A model generated the notes under the pieces. The model saw nothing but the letters and a program-made list of their open reading frames with translations. It was not told the origin of the DNA and ran no database searches. Made by a program: the position numbers and the translations under genes. 63,236 nucleotides of DNA, from contig NZ_JABBNB010000039.1 in the NCBI RefSeq assembly GCF_012933505.1, positions 1 through 63,236 on the forward strand, written 5' to 3'. Below, in pieces: positions 9,172 to 18,013 of the stretch (position 1 is the stretch's first letter; each line of letters opens with the position of its first letter). The stretch comes from Gordonia asplenii. Its GTDB lineage: Bacteria; Actinomycetota; Actinomycetes; Mycobacteriales; Mycobacteriaceae.

Positions 9172-9945
9172 CTACCTTCCGGTGAATACGGGTCGGCGCT
9201 TGCCGAGGAATGCGTCCTGGCCCTCGCGGCTGTCGGCCGACCCCAGGGCGATATGAAAGTTGCGCTGTTCGTGGGCGAGGCCCTGCTGCAGGGAGGACTC
9301 GAAGCTGCGCAGCGCGGCGTCTTTGGCCAGTGCCACCGCCAGTGGCGAGTTCGCGGCGATCCGTCTCGCTATCAGCGTGGCGGCGGTGAGCGCCTCACCC
9401 TCGCCGACGACGTCGGCGACCACTCCGGTTCGCAACGCCTGCGCCGCCGTGATCATATCGCCGGTGAACAGCATCATCAGCGCCGTCGACTTCCCTACCG
9501 CGCGGATCAGTCGTTGCGTTCCACCCGCACCGGGGATCACCCCGAGCTTCACCTCGGGAACACCGAATCGTGCTGTCTCCGAAGCGATGACGATGTCACA
9601 TGCCAGGGCGATCTCGCATCCGCCGCCGAGCGCATAGCCTTCGACCGCCGCGATTATCGGCTTGGGAAAGCCGGTGAGCTCCGCCCAGAACATCGTCGAC
9701 GCCGACCTGTCGCCGACGACCGGCGCGGCACGCAACTCGTCGAACGCGGTGATGTCGGCACCGGCGCAGAACACACCGTCGGCCCCGGTGATCACCACGC
9801 AGCGCACGGCGTCGTCTCGGCGGATCGCCCCCAGGGCGTCGAGGATTCCCTGTTGCACTTCGATATTGAGCGCATTGCGTGCGGCCGGTCGGTCGAGAGT
9901 GATGACGGCAACGGGGCCGTCGAGCGTCGTGCTGACCGGGCTCAT
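9172..9945 (-). CDS. Enoyl-CoA hydratase/isomerase
   Basis: Crotonase-fold protein of 257 residues. It hydrates 2-enoyl-CoA or acts as an isomerase in beta-oxidation. The oxyanion-hole segments are seen as GVFCAGADITAF and EGYALGGGCEIALACD, followed by PEVKLGVIPGAGGTQRL, which carries the Glu typical of active hydratases. I start it at the ATG at 9945, which overlaps the TGA of the upstream ligase by one base (TGATG). A longer frame upstream lies inside the ligase gene. This overlap implies translational coupling. Confidence 0.92.
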   Translation of the reverse strand: MSPVSTTLDGPVAVITLDRPAARNALNIEVQQGILDALGAIRRDDAVRCVVITGADGVFCAGADITAFDELRAAPVVGDRSASTMFWAELTGFPKPIIAAVEGYALGGGCEIALACDIVIASETARFGVPEVKLGVIPGAGGTQRLIRAVGKSTALMMLFTGDMITAAQALRTGVVADVVGEGEALTAATLIARRIAANSPLAVALAKDAALRSFESSLQQGLAHEQRNFHIALGSADSREGQDAFLGKRRPVFTGR

Positions 9946-11606
9946 CACGCCTCCTGCGCGTAGATGTCGGCATGTGTCACGCGCATGACCTTCTTGTCCA
10001 GCTTGCCGACGCTGGTGCGCGGCAACGAATCCTGTCGAATCACGACGTCGGGCAGTTGCCATTTGGCGAACTTGCCGTCAAGCAGCGCGTGTACCTCGGC
10101 GAGCGGAAGGTCGGCGCCGTCCTTCGTGGCGACCAGCACCACCGGCCGCTCCTGCCACTTCGGATGTGCGACCCCGATCACCGCTGCCTCCAACACATTC
10201 GGGTGCCCGGCGATCGCATTCTCCATGTCGATGGAGCTGATCCATTCGCCGCCGCTCTTGATGACGTCTTTGATCCGGTCGGTGACCTTCAGATAGCCGT
10301 ATTCGTCGATCGTCCCCACATCGCCACTGCGCCAGTACCCGTCGAGGAAGCGCGAGTCGTTGTCGTCGAGGTCGTAATAGCTTTCGATGATCCACGGGCC
10401 GCGCACCAGGATCTCACCGGCCGAAACGCCGTCGTGCGGGAGATCATCTCCCACGGCGTCGACGATGCGGATGTCGATGCCGATCATCGGAAGTCCTTGG
10501 TAGCGCTTGTGATTCCACTGCTCGTCCTCGGTGAGCCCACGCAGCGAGGGTTTGATGCCCCGATTGGTCGTGACGAGCGGGGTCGTCTCGGTGGCTCCGT
10601 ACCCCTGCACGATGTCGGCGCCGACGAGGTCGTGGAAGCCCTTCATCATCGACAGAGGCGGCTCGGTGGCTCCGGACAGCATCCTTGTGTTGCTGAAATC
10701 CGGTTTGTCCGTGAGGGTTTCGATGTATCGGAGCATCGGCTCGAAGATGGCTGGAGCGCCGTTGGCGACGGTGACCTTCTCGGCGGCCATCACATCGACG
10801 AGGACCGACGTGTCTTCGGCGACGTACCGGCCGGGCAGAACGAAACGCGTCGCCGCGAGGACTCCGGACTGCGGCAGACCCCAGCAGTTGCCGTGGAACA
10901 TCGGCGTGATCAGCAAGACGGTGTCGTCCGCGGTCATCGACAATACCTGCGCCTGTGCCATCGCATGCAGGTAGATGCCGCGGTGCGAGTAGTAGATTCC
11001 CTTGGGCCGACCGGTGGTGCCGGTCGTGTAACACGCACTGTAGGCGGATGTTTCACCGATCATCGGGAAGGCGATCTCATCGGTCGCCCCGGCCATCAAC
11101 TCCTCGAATGAAACGACGTTCGGCAGCGTCGTGGCGACTTCCGACAACGGCTTGTCGGTCATCACGACCCAGGTCCGCACTCCGACTCCCGCGCTGGCCA
11201 GCGATTCAGCGACCGGCAGCAACGTCTCGTCGACCAAGACCACCTTGGCGTGACTGTGATCGGTCACGAACGCGAGATCCTCGGCTCCGAGCCGCAGATT
11301 CATCTGCAGCAGCACCGCACCCAATGCCGGTATGGCCCAATATGATTCGAAGTGCCGCTTGCTGTTCCAATCGAGTACGCCGACGACATCCGCCGGTCCG
11401 ACGCCCAGGGTGCGAAGCACATTGCCCAACTGCCGCACTCGCCGGTAGCAGTCGGCGTAGGTATAGCGATCCCAGCCGCCGTCGGCGGTGCGGTACACGA
11501 TCTCCTGCTCGGGATAGGTACGCGCGGCGTGGGTGATCAATGTGGTGGTGTTGAGCTGGTAGTGGTCGCCGTGCGTCGACGGCAGGCCCTCGATGATGTC
11601 GTACAC
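9945..11606 (-). CDS. Fatty-acid/acyl-CoA ligase (AlkK-like)
   Basis: AMP-forming acyl-CoA synthetase of 553 residues. It has the phosphate-binding motif YTTGTTGRPKGIYYSHR, the adenine motif QGYGATETTP, YWRSGDVGTIDEYG, and the catalytic-lysine end RTSVGKLDKK. The N-terminal half resembles medium-chain AlkK-type ligases. I prefer the GTG at 11606 because TGAGGTAG, a ribosome site overlapping the thiolase stop codon, lies just before it. An ATG further upstream would lie inside the thiolase gene. This is a second ligase for the same catabolic block; a different chain length or branched acid is likely. Confidence 0.87.
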   Translation of the reverse strand: MYDIIEGLPSTHGDHYQLNTTTLITHAARTYPEQEIVYRTADGGWDRYTYADCYRRVRQLGNVLRTLGVGPADVVGVLDWNSKRHFESYWAIPALGAVLLQMNLRLGAEDLAFVTDHSHAKVVLVDETLLPVAESLASAGVGVRTWVVMTDKPLSEVATTLPNVVSFEELMAGATDEIAFPMIGETSAYSACYTTGTTGRPKGIYYSHRGIYLHAMAQAQVLSMTADDTVLLITPMFHGNCWGLPQSGVLAATRFVLPGRYVAEDTSVLVDVMAAEKVTVANGAPAIFEPMLRYIETLTDKPDFSNTRMLSGATEPPLSMMKGFHDLVGADIVQGYGATETTPLVTTNRGIKPSLRGLTEDEQWNHKRYQGLPMIGIDIRIVDAVGDDLPHDGVSAGEILVRGPWIIESYYDLDDNDSRFLDGYWRSGDVGTIDEYGYLKVTDRIKDVIKSGGEWISSIDMENAIAGHPNVLEAAVIGVAHPKWQERPVVLVATKDGADLPLAEVHALLDGKFAKWQLPDVVIRQDSLPRTSVGKLDKKVMRVTHADIYAQEA

Positions 11607-11613
11607 GTCTACC

Positions 11614-12804
11614 TCAGATGCGTTCGATGATGGTGGTGTTGGCGGTGCCGGAGGCCTCACAGATCGTCTGCAGGCCAAAGGTTTTCGATGTCCGCTCGAG
11701 TTCGCAGAGCAGGTCGGTGAGCATGCGCGCGCCGGTCGATCCCAGCGGGTGACCGATCGCGATCGAACCGCCGTTGACGTTGAGCTTGTCGTCGGGGACG
11801 CCGAAATGCTTCGCGAGCATCAGCGGCACGCCGGCGAATGCCTCATTCACTTCGATGAGGTCGATGTCGTCGATATTCAATCCGCTTTTCTTACATGCCT
11901 TTTCGGTGGCGTCGAGGACCGCGGTGAACTGAATGACCGGGTCGGCGGCGGCCACCGACAGTGCCCGGAACCGTGCGCGGGGAATCAAGCCGTGGCGTTC
12001 GGCGAAGTCGCGGTCGGCGATCAGCAACGCTGCGGCACCGTCGGAGATCTGCGACGAGTTGGCGGCGGTGGTCATGCCGTCGTCGGCGAAAACCGTTCGC
12101 AGCGTGGCCATCTTGTCGAGATCGATGTTGGGGCGGATCCCCTCGTCGGCGGTGATCAGCGCCGACGCCGGATCGGCGGGGTCGGCGTGCATGGTGACCA
12201 GCTGGTCGGCGAAGTGGCCGGCTTGGGTTGCCGCCCAAGCCCTTTCATGACTGCGGGCGGAGAATCGGTCGAGGTCGGCACGAGTGAGACCGAATCTGGT
12301 GTTCATCAACTCCGACGACGCGCCCTGAGCCATCAACTCACCGCTTGCCGAGCCGGCTGAATATCGCGCCCGTTCACGCGGGCTGTACTGCGGCCCCAGC
12401 GGCGCTCCCGGAGTCATCGACGGCGGCATCGGCACGCGCGACATCGATTCGACGCCGCAGGCGATCACCAGATCCGCTGAATCGGCGATGATCGCCTGTG
12501 CGGCAAAGCTGACGGCCTGCTGACCCGATCCGCATTGCCGATCGACGGTGACCGCGGGAATGGATTCCGGCAGTCCGGCGGCCAACACGGCGTGCCGCGC
12601 GAGATTGCCGGTCTGTTCCTCGTTTTGGATGACGCATCCGGCGATGACGTCGTCGATCAGCGTTTCATCCACGCCGGTCCGGTCCACGAGCTCCCGCAGC
12701 GTCACCCCGAGCAGATCCACCGGGTGCCATCCCCGCAAGATGCCGCGACGCCGGCCGACCGGTGTCCGGACCGCTCCGACGATCACTGCTTCGCGCTGTG
12801 CCAT
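11614..12804 (-). CDS. Acetyl-CoA acyltransferase (thiolase)
   Basis: Degradative thiolase of 396 residues that cleaves 3-ketoacyl-CoA to acetyl-CoA and a shortened acyl-CoA. The nucleophile cysteine is in DRQCGSGQQAV near residue 90. The histidine motif is GGSIAIGHPLGSTGAR, and the C-terminal region contains CEASGTANTTI. The ATG at 12804 (MAQREAVIVGAVRTP) matches family N-termini better than the longer frame. It is the first gene of the minus-strand operon and starts about 20 bases from the ordered operator region shared with the divergent TetR gene. Confidence 0.93.
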   Translation of the reverse strand: MAQREAVIVGAVRTPVGRRRGILRGWHPVDLLGVTLRELVDRTGVDETLIDDVIAGCVIQNEEQTGNLARHAVLAAGLPESIPAVTVDRQCGSGQQAVSFAAQAIIADSADLVIACGVESMSRVPMPPSMTPGAPLGPQYSPRERARYSAGSASGELMAQGASSELMNTRFGLTRADLDRFSARSHERAWAATQAGHFADQLVTMHADPADPASALITADEGIRPNIDLDKMATLRTVFADDGMTTAANSSQISDGAAALLIADRDFAERHGLIPRARFRALSVAAADPVIQFTAVLDATEKACKKSGLNIDDIDLIEVNEAFAGVPLMLAKHFGVPDDKLNVNGGSIAIGHPLGSTGARMLTDLLCELERTSKTFGLQTICEASGTANTTIIERI

Positions 12805-12823
12805 GATTCTCGATTCCCATCGG

Positions 12824-12880
12824 CTATACATCTGTACTGGAACATGAATGAATGTACTGCAACATTCATCATCTGTATAG
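12824..12880. promoter_or_regulatory. Probable TetR operator between thiolase operon and TetR gene
   Basis: Two 13-base direct repeats, TGTACTGGAACAT (12833-12845) and TGTACTGCAACAT (12853-12865), are spaced 20 bases start to start. They are flanked by the inverted repeat CTATACA (12824-12830) and TGTATAG (12874-12880). This lies in the short divergent promoter region, the expected place for autoregulation by the adjacent TetR. Binding is inferred from layout only. Confidence 0.6.
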
Positions 12881-12904
12881 TGCTATCGAGAAAGGCGGTG
12901 ACAC

Positions 12905-13498
12905 ATGCCAACCGGCGCTCCGATCGACATCGACCTGACAGCCAAAGCGCGGATCCGCAACGCTGCGTTGGATCTCTTTGCCGCAGAAGGGGTTTCCGCG
13001 GTATCGCTGCGCGCGGTAGCGGCCCGCGCGGGGGTCGCCGTCGGCCTCGTGCAACATCACTTCAAGACCAAGGACGGCTTACGATCAGCCGTCGAACAGT
13101 ACATCGTCGATCGACACGCGGCCGCGATCGAGTCCGTTCCGGTGGGCGACACCGCGTCGAAAGTGGCAGCCGGACGCGACGCGGCGGTGCGCCAGATGTT
13201 CGACGAGAACCCCGCGATCGTCGACTACATGCGACGCGCGCTACTCGATCCGGGCAACGACAGTCATCTGCTGGCCGACCTCACCTCATTGGCCCGCGAG
13301 CAGGTATCGGGGCAACGCAGCGCGGGCAGCGCGTCGACGCGCCACACCGTGCCGGACCAGGTGGTGCGCACAATGGTGCGACAGTTGGGACACCTGTTTC
13401 TGCAGCCGATGGTCGACGCGATGTGGCTACAGCTCGACGCCCCCGCCGACGAGAAACCGACGGTGGTAGTACGAACCGCAGCAGCGGCGCAAGAGTAG
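12905..13498 (+). CDS. TetR-family regulator of the thiolase operon
   Basis: TetR-type repressor of 197 residues. The N-terminal helix-turn-helix reads ALDLFAAEGVSAVSLRAVAARAGVAVGLVQHHF, at about residues 17-50, and a variable ligand-binding half follows. It is transcribed away from the thiolase operon, and the ordered repeats in the 100-base gap are the likely operator. By analogy with other TetR genes beside beta-oxidation operons, the inducer would be an acyl-CoA; this is an inference. The ribosome site AGAAAGGCGG precedes the ATG. Confidence 0.87.
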   Translation: MPTGAPIDIDLTAKARIRNAALDLFAAEGVSAVSLRAVAARAGVAVGLVQHHFKTKDGLRSAVEQYIVDRHAAAIESVPVGDTASKVAAGRDAAVRQMFDENPAIVDYMRRALLDPGNDSHLLADLTSLAREQVSGQRSAGSASTRHTVPDQVVRTMVRQLGHLFLQPMVDAMWLQLDAPADEKPTVVVRTAAAAQE

Positions 13499-13679
13499 GG
13501 CGGCCTTACCCACTCCCGCTGGGTGGGTGCGCCTACGCCACCTCCGCTGGTTGTGCCGTTGCCCCTTCCGCTGGTTGAGCCGTGAGGAGTGCCCAGGCTC
13601 AACCTACGGAAACGAGCGACTCACCCGGACCCCGCATACCAAGCCCGACGGCGAGCGATCGGACCGCAGGTGGATGTCC
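13499..13679. repeat. Degenerate family A repeats between convergent genes
   Basis: The gap contains short degenerate copies of the GGTTGAGC element at about 13525-13600 (CCGCTGGGTGGGTGCG, CCGCTGGTTG, CCGCTGGTTGAGCCGTGAGGAG). No gene is credible here. Confidence 0.6.
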
Positions 13680-14864
13680 CTAAGCCTCCGACGCGGCCGC
13701 GGGCTGCGGAATGTTCTGAGCCGCGATCGCCGCGAAGACGTCGGTCCACGCACCGGCGAGCGCGGCGCGTCCCATGAACAGTCCGAGGTGGCCGCCAGGA
13801 ACAGTCTGCTGGTCCTGATGCTCCGACGGCGTCGAAATGTGTTCTGCGAGAGCGAACATCTGCGCCGGCGGGGTGATGTGATCAGCCGCACCGGCCAACA
13901 TGTAGACGGGACAGTCGATCGCCGAGAGGTCGACCTTACGACCGTCGACGACGAGCTCGCCTGCGATGAGCTCGTTCTTGACGAACAGGTGCTCGACGAT
14001 CCACAGGTAGAACGCGCCGGGCAGGTCCTGCCCCCATTCGAACCAGTCCGCGAACTCCGTGTAGCGCTTTACCGCCTCCGGATCGTGAATGTTGGCCCAC
14101 AGATCAGACAGTCGCTTGAGCTCCTCGGCGGGCTCGAGCATTTTGAATCCGTGAATCTGGTTGGCGCCACGATAGGTGCCCTTGCCCGCGTCGACGATCC
14201 ATCGGTACAGGTCGACGGTGCCGCGCGGTCCGCTCATCTTCTGGACCCAATACTGCACGGCGGATTCTCCGGCGTGGAAGTCGATCGGAGCCCCTGCGGT
14301 CACCAGGCAGGTGACGGCCTCGGGCCGCAGAGCCGCATAGATCGCCGCCAACCAGCCACCCTGGCAGTCACCGACCAGGTTGACTCGACCGCCCAAGTGA
14401 GCCACGGCGTCGTCGACAATCGCGATGTAGTCGTCGATCGTGGAGTCCGACGTCTCATCGGTGGCCCCCAACCACGACAACACGTACGTCCGGCCCAGCC
14501 CGGCGCTTCGTGCGGTGCGCACCTGACTCTGGTTCTCCGAATAGTCCACGATGGTCGACGAATGTCCGGCTTGCGGCGGAAGAATCAGCGTCGGCACGCC
14601 GGCGTCGATCGGCTCGGAGAAGTCGAGCAGTTCCGCCTGCGGCCACCGCATCGCCACCGTGTGCGGTGTCGACCAGGTGGGCTCGAACCGGTGCGTCGCC
14701 GCCGACCACCACACGCCCGAATCCCGGACGAACCCGAATGAAAAGGAGGGCCCGCGTCGGAGTGCGGAAGCGGTGTATCGGGCCCAGCCGCCGACGAAAG
14801 CGAACGCGGCGTCGAACGGTGCGCGCTGCCATAGTTCACTCTGCGAGGCGGTGGTCCCAGTCAT
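13680..14864 (-). CDS. PhaC-like alpha/beta-hydrolase (possible second PHA synthase)
   Basis: Protein of 394 residues with the PHA-synthase type lipase box G-x-C-x-G-G (GDCQGG, nucleophile Cys167) rather than the serine of ordinary esterases. Acid and base residues are visible in LAGAADHITPP and GGHLGLFMGR. The length fits class III/IV PhaC proteins (about 350-400 residues), but no PhaE or PhaR partner is seen. The ATG at 14864 follows GAAAGGACC. It diverges from an XRE regulator, with the larger PhaC just beyond. It may be a polymerase, an intracellular depolymerase or a thioesterase-like relative. Confidence 0.7.
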   Translation of the reverse strand: MTGTTASQSELWQRAPFDAAFAFVGGWARYTASALRRGPSFSFGFVRDSGVWWSAATHRFEPTWSTPHTVAMRWPQAELLDFSEPIDAGVPTLILPPQAGHSSTIVDYSENQSQVRTARSAGLGRTYVLSWLGATDETSDSTIDDYIAIVDDAVAHLGGRVNLVGDCQGGWLAAIYAALRPEAVTCLVTAGAPIDFHAGESAVQYWVQKMSGPRGTVDLYRWIVDAGKGTYRGANQIHGFKMLEPAEELKRLSDLWANIHDPEAVKRYTEFADWFEWGQDLPGAFYLWIVEHLFVKNELIAGELVVDGRKVDLSAIDCPVYMLAGAADHITPPAQMFALAEHISTPSEHQDQQTVPGGHLGLFMGRAALAGAWTDVFAAIAAQNIPQPAAASEA

Positions 14865-14912
14865 GGCAGGTCCTTTCGTAGCGGTCACGACGGTTGCGGC
14901 CGCCGGAAGCAC

Positions 14913-14926
14913 GTTAGCAAGTTAGC
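14913..14926. promoter_or_regulatory. Direct repeat GTTAGCAAGTTAGC, possible XRE operator
   Basis: GTTAGC occurs twice with 2 bases between the copies, followed by TATAAC, in the 104-base gap between the PhaC-like gene (minus) and the XRE gene (plus). It is a plausible binding site or part of a promoter for either direction. The evidence is position and repetition only. Confidence 0.4.
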
Positions 14927-14968
14927 TATAACCCTGCAAACATCGGCGGCGCGATACGATCGAGGATC

Positions 14969-15325
14969 GTGAGCAACTCCGACGCATCCCCCGGCCTCCC
15001 GCTATCCGTCGGTGACATCATTCGCCATCAGCGACTCCTCGCCGAGCTGCCGATGCGCCAGCTCGCGGCGATGGTCGGCATCTCCAATCCCTACCTGTCA
15101 CAAATCGAGAACAACCTCCGCGCACCCAGCGCACAAGTTCTCAACAACATCGCCACATCGCTCGGCATGGATCCCGAGGCACTCAAGGTGACCGATCCCG
15201 ACGACGACGGGGATCTGCGCGCGGCAATCCGCCGAGACTCGAATCTCACACCGGCGCAGCGTCGAGCATTATTGGAGGTCTACGGCGCTATGCTCGCGGC
15301 GAACCGCGCTGACTCAGACCGCTGA
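14969..15325 (+). CDS. XRE-family regulator of the PHA locus
   Basis: Small DNA-binding protein of 118 residues with a Cro/C1-type helix-turn-helix (IIRHQRLLAEL, QLAAMVGISNPYLSQIENN, VLNNIATSLGM) at about residues 17-70, and an acidic C-terminal tail. The start is GTG at 14969 with GAGGATC just before it. It lies between the two PhaC-type genes and ends two bases from the convergent PhaC stop. A role in controlling PHA synthesis or granule proteins is therefore likely by position. The effector is unknown. Confidence 0.83.
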   Translation: MSNSDASPGLPLSVGDIIRHQRLLAELPMRQLAAMVGISNPYLSQIENNLRAPSAQVLNNIATSLGMDPEALKVTDPDDDGDLRAAIRRDSNLTPAQRRALLEVYGAMLAANRADSDR

Positions 15326-15326
15326 T

Positions 15327-17027
15327 CTACCCGTGGACGTACTTGCCGGGCGCGGCGTCCATCGGCGCGTACCGGTCGTTGCCGAGCTTCTCCGGCGGGG
15401 CCACGAATTCGCCCGCGCGAGCGTCGGCCCAGCTGGTCCAGTCCTCCCACCACGACGCCGGGGTCCTCGTCGCCGACGACCGCCAGCCCTGCGGATCACC
15501 CGGAACATACTCAGATGTCTCGAACCACGCCTTCGGCGACGGCGGATTCACGACGCCGGCGATGTGGCCGCCCGAGGACAGCACATATCGCACGTCGCCG
15601 CCGAGTAGACCCGCCGAGCTGTACGACGCCTGCCAGGGGACGATATGGTCATTGATCGCACCGACGATGTAGGTGTCGGACGTTATCGCTTTGGGATCCA
15701 GGCGAGTGCCGTGAATTTCCAGAACTCCACGCGCCAATTGATTCTGATGATAGAGATCACGCAGATACCCGTTGTGCATTGCGGCCGGCATTCTGGTCGC
15801 GTCGCCGTTCCATGCGAGAATATCGAAGGGCGCCGACGTCTCGCCCATCAACCAGCGGTCGGGGATATAGCGGAAAATGAGGTCTCTCGGTCTCAGCAGA
15901 TCGAAGGCGAGGGCCATGTCGGACGAGTGCAGATAACCCGATTCACTCATCCGGCCTTCGAGTCGCCGCAGTGACTCCTGATCTACGAATGCGCTGAGAT
16001 CTCCCGGGTCGGAGTAGTCGAGCATCGTGTTGAGGAGGGTGAGCGTGCCGATCCGATCGTCGCCGCGCATCGCGAGAAGTGCGGCGGTCATGGCTGTCAC
16101 CGCACCTCCGAGACACAGTGCCGCGATATCGACCTTGTTGGATCCGGTGATGTCGGCGACGACGTCGATCGCTGTCAGAAGGCCATTCTCGATATAGTCG
16201 TCCATGGTCAGGTCACCCATGGACTCATCCGGATTGCGATAACTGATCGCGAAGCAGTTTCTCCCGTGCTGTACCGCCCATTCGATCAGGCTGCGCCGTG
16301 GCGCAAGATCCATGACGTAATACTTGTTGATCCACGGCGGGCTGCACAGCAACGGAACACTGCGCACCTGATCGGTCTGCGGTGCGTATTGGATAAGCTC
16401 GATCAAGTCGTTCCGGAACACCACGGATCCGGGGGTAGCGGCCAGATCTTTGCCGACGACGAATGCCGACCTGTCGACCTTTTCCGGCATTCCGCCATTC
16501 GTTACGATATCTGATATGGCGAGACCGGTGGCCCGCACCAACGACTTTCCGCCGGTTTGAAATGCGCGACTCAATGCGGTGGGATTGGTCACCAGGAAGT
16601 TCACCGGCGCCAGCGCATCTAACACCAGATGGACCGCCATCGACGCCTTTAGATCCTCGATGCGATCACCTTGTCCGGCCGCCAGGACTTCATCGATGAA
16701 TTGACACCACAGATCGTAGTATTGCCGCAGGCTGAAGAAATACGGATTCTCTTCCCAAGCGGGGTCGGCAAATCGCTTGTCGGAAGAGGACTTCGACGCC
16801 TCGGCGTCACCGCCCGACACGTTCAGTGCCCGTACCAATGACCGGGCGGGCAGTAGCGCGCTGCGCGATGCGAACCGACCCAGCGCCAACGCAAGCGCGT
16901 CGGGGTGTCGCAGCGATCGCTTCAGCACATTCGTGGTCGCAGGCACCCACCCCAACGGATCGACTTTGGCCTCGGCCTGGCGCACGAAGTTCGGCAGGGG
17001 CACCGGAGCCGGTTCAAACTGGTTCAT
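15327..17027 (-). CDS. phaC: Polyhydroxyalkanoate synthase PhaC
   Basis: PHA synthase of 566 residues, a class I/II length, polymerising 3-hydroxyacyl-CoA into storage polyester on granules. Visible hallmarks are the N-terminal segment AWEENPYFFSLRQYYD, the block FRNDLIELIQY, PPWINKYYVMDL, and the lipase-like box ALCLGGAV with nucleophile Cys305. The aspartate is in GAINDHIVPW and the histidine in SSGGHIAGVVNPP. The ATG lies at 17027 after a weak AGAGGACTGACG site. Monomers could come from the beta-oxidation genes nearby. No phaA or phaB is adjacent. Confidence 0.93.
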   Translation of the reverse strand: MNQFEPAPVPLPNFVRQAEAKVDPLGWVPATTNVLKRSLRHPDALALALGRFASRSALLPARSLVRALNVSGGDAEASKSSSDKRFADPAWEENPYFFSLRQYYDLWCQFIDEVLAAGQGDRIEDLKASMAVHLVLDALAPVNFLVTNPTALSRAFQTGGKSLVRATGLAISDIVTNGGMPEKVDRSAFVVGKDLAATPGSVVFRNDLIELIQYAPQTDQVRSVPLLCSPPWINKYYVMDLAPRRSLIEWAVQHGRNCFAISYRNPDESMGDLTMDDYIENGLLTAIDVVADITGSNKVDIAALCLGGAVTAMTAALLAMRGDDRIGTLTLLNTMLDYSDPGDLSAFVDQESLRRLEGRMSESGYLHSSDMALAFDLLRPRDLIFRYIPDRWLMGETSAPFDILAWNGDATRMPAAMHNGYLRDLYHQNQLARGVLEIHGTRLDPKAITSDTYIVGAINDHIVPWQASYSSAGLLGGDVRYVLSSGGHIAGVVNPPSPKAWFETSEYVPGDPQGWRSSATRTPASWWEDWTSWADARAGEFVAPPEKLGNDRYAPMDAAPGKYVHG

Positions 17028-18013
17028 CGTCAGTCCTCTGATCGTTCAAGGCCATGAGGTCTCGAAGCAACCGTAGTACCTGGCCGCCAGAGTCACGTCT
17101 ACTTTGCGCCGCCATCCACAGCGCCTCCCGGCGTCGATCGTCGAGCCGCTACCTTCTCGACTCCCCGAGTGCCGAAGCTCGCTCGCAAGCGTCGGTATTG
17201 CCCCGCTCCCCGAGTGCCCATGGGAGCTCGCAGGCGTCGGTATTGCCCGCTCCCCGAGTGCCCATGGGAGCTCGCAGGCGTCGGTATTGCCCCGCTCCCC
17301 GAGTGCCGAAGCGAGCTCGCGAGCTTCGGTGTAACGAGGGGCCGGCGAGCCGAAACGCCCTATCCGCTCCCCGAGTGCCGAAGCGAGCTCGCGAGCTTCG
17401 GTGTAACGAGGGGCTGGCGAGCCGAAACGCCAACTGGGGAACGGGTTCTCGAGGAGGACCCATCTCCGCTCCCCGAGCCTGGATCCACCGATGGTGGACC
17501 CGTTTCGCTGGTTGAGCCGTGCGGAGCGTTAGCGACGAGCGTGTCGAAACCTCTCAGCCACAACGACTTTCGATGATGCGCGCCAATATCGGCGACTTTC
17601 ACCCGGCAAGTGTCGCGTGCGCACCCTTCGGGTGCACACTCCTCGATGTTTGATTCCATCGCAGTTCGACTCGTGCGCTGCCATCAAATGCGTTGTGGTA
17701 CAGGGGTTTCGACACGCTCGGCACTTCGACTCGGCTAGCGCCTCGCTCAGTACGGCGCGCTTACGCTCCTCACGGCTCAACCAGCAAATGGAGTGCCCGG
17801 ACCGGTGAAACCAGGCTCAACCAGCGGAAGGGACACCGCCAGTCACACCAGTAACAACGAACCGTTACAACGGGACAACATCTCGCCACCGCTCCAGAAC
17901 AGGCCCCGCCTACCCCACACCCCCGATGTAATCCAAGCCATAATTAGATGGTCTTCCATTTTTAGAATCAATCACATACTCTAGGTGCACGCCCACCGCA
18001 CCAGGAGCCCTGA
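17028..18013. repeat. Repeat-rich gap with families B and A and their linker
   Basis: Five family B units run from about 17157 to 17445. Three of them carry a variant core, ending in CAAGCGTCGGTATTGCC or CAGGCGTCGGTATTGCC, and two carry GCTTCGGTGTAACGAGGGG. The last unit extends into AAACGCCAACTGGGGAACGG. The linker CCTGGATCCACCGATGG follows at 17479, then family A copies at 17505-17560 and 17700-17830. The last 180 bases (17835-18013) are less GC-rich and probably hold the promoter of the next gene. No gene is supported. Confidence 0.8.
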
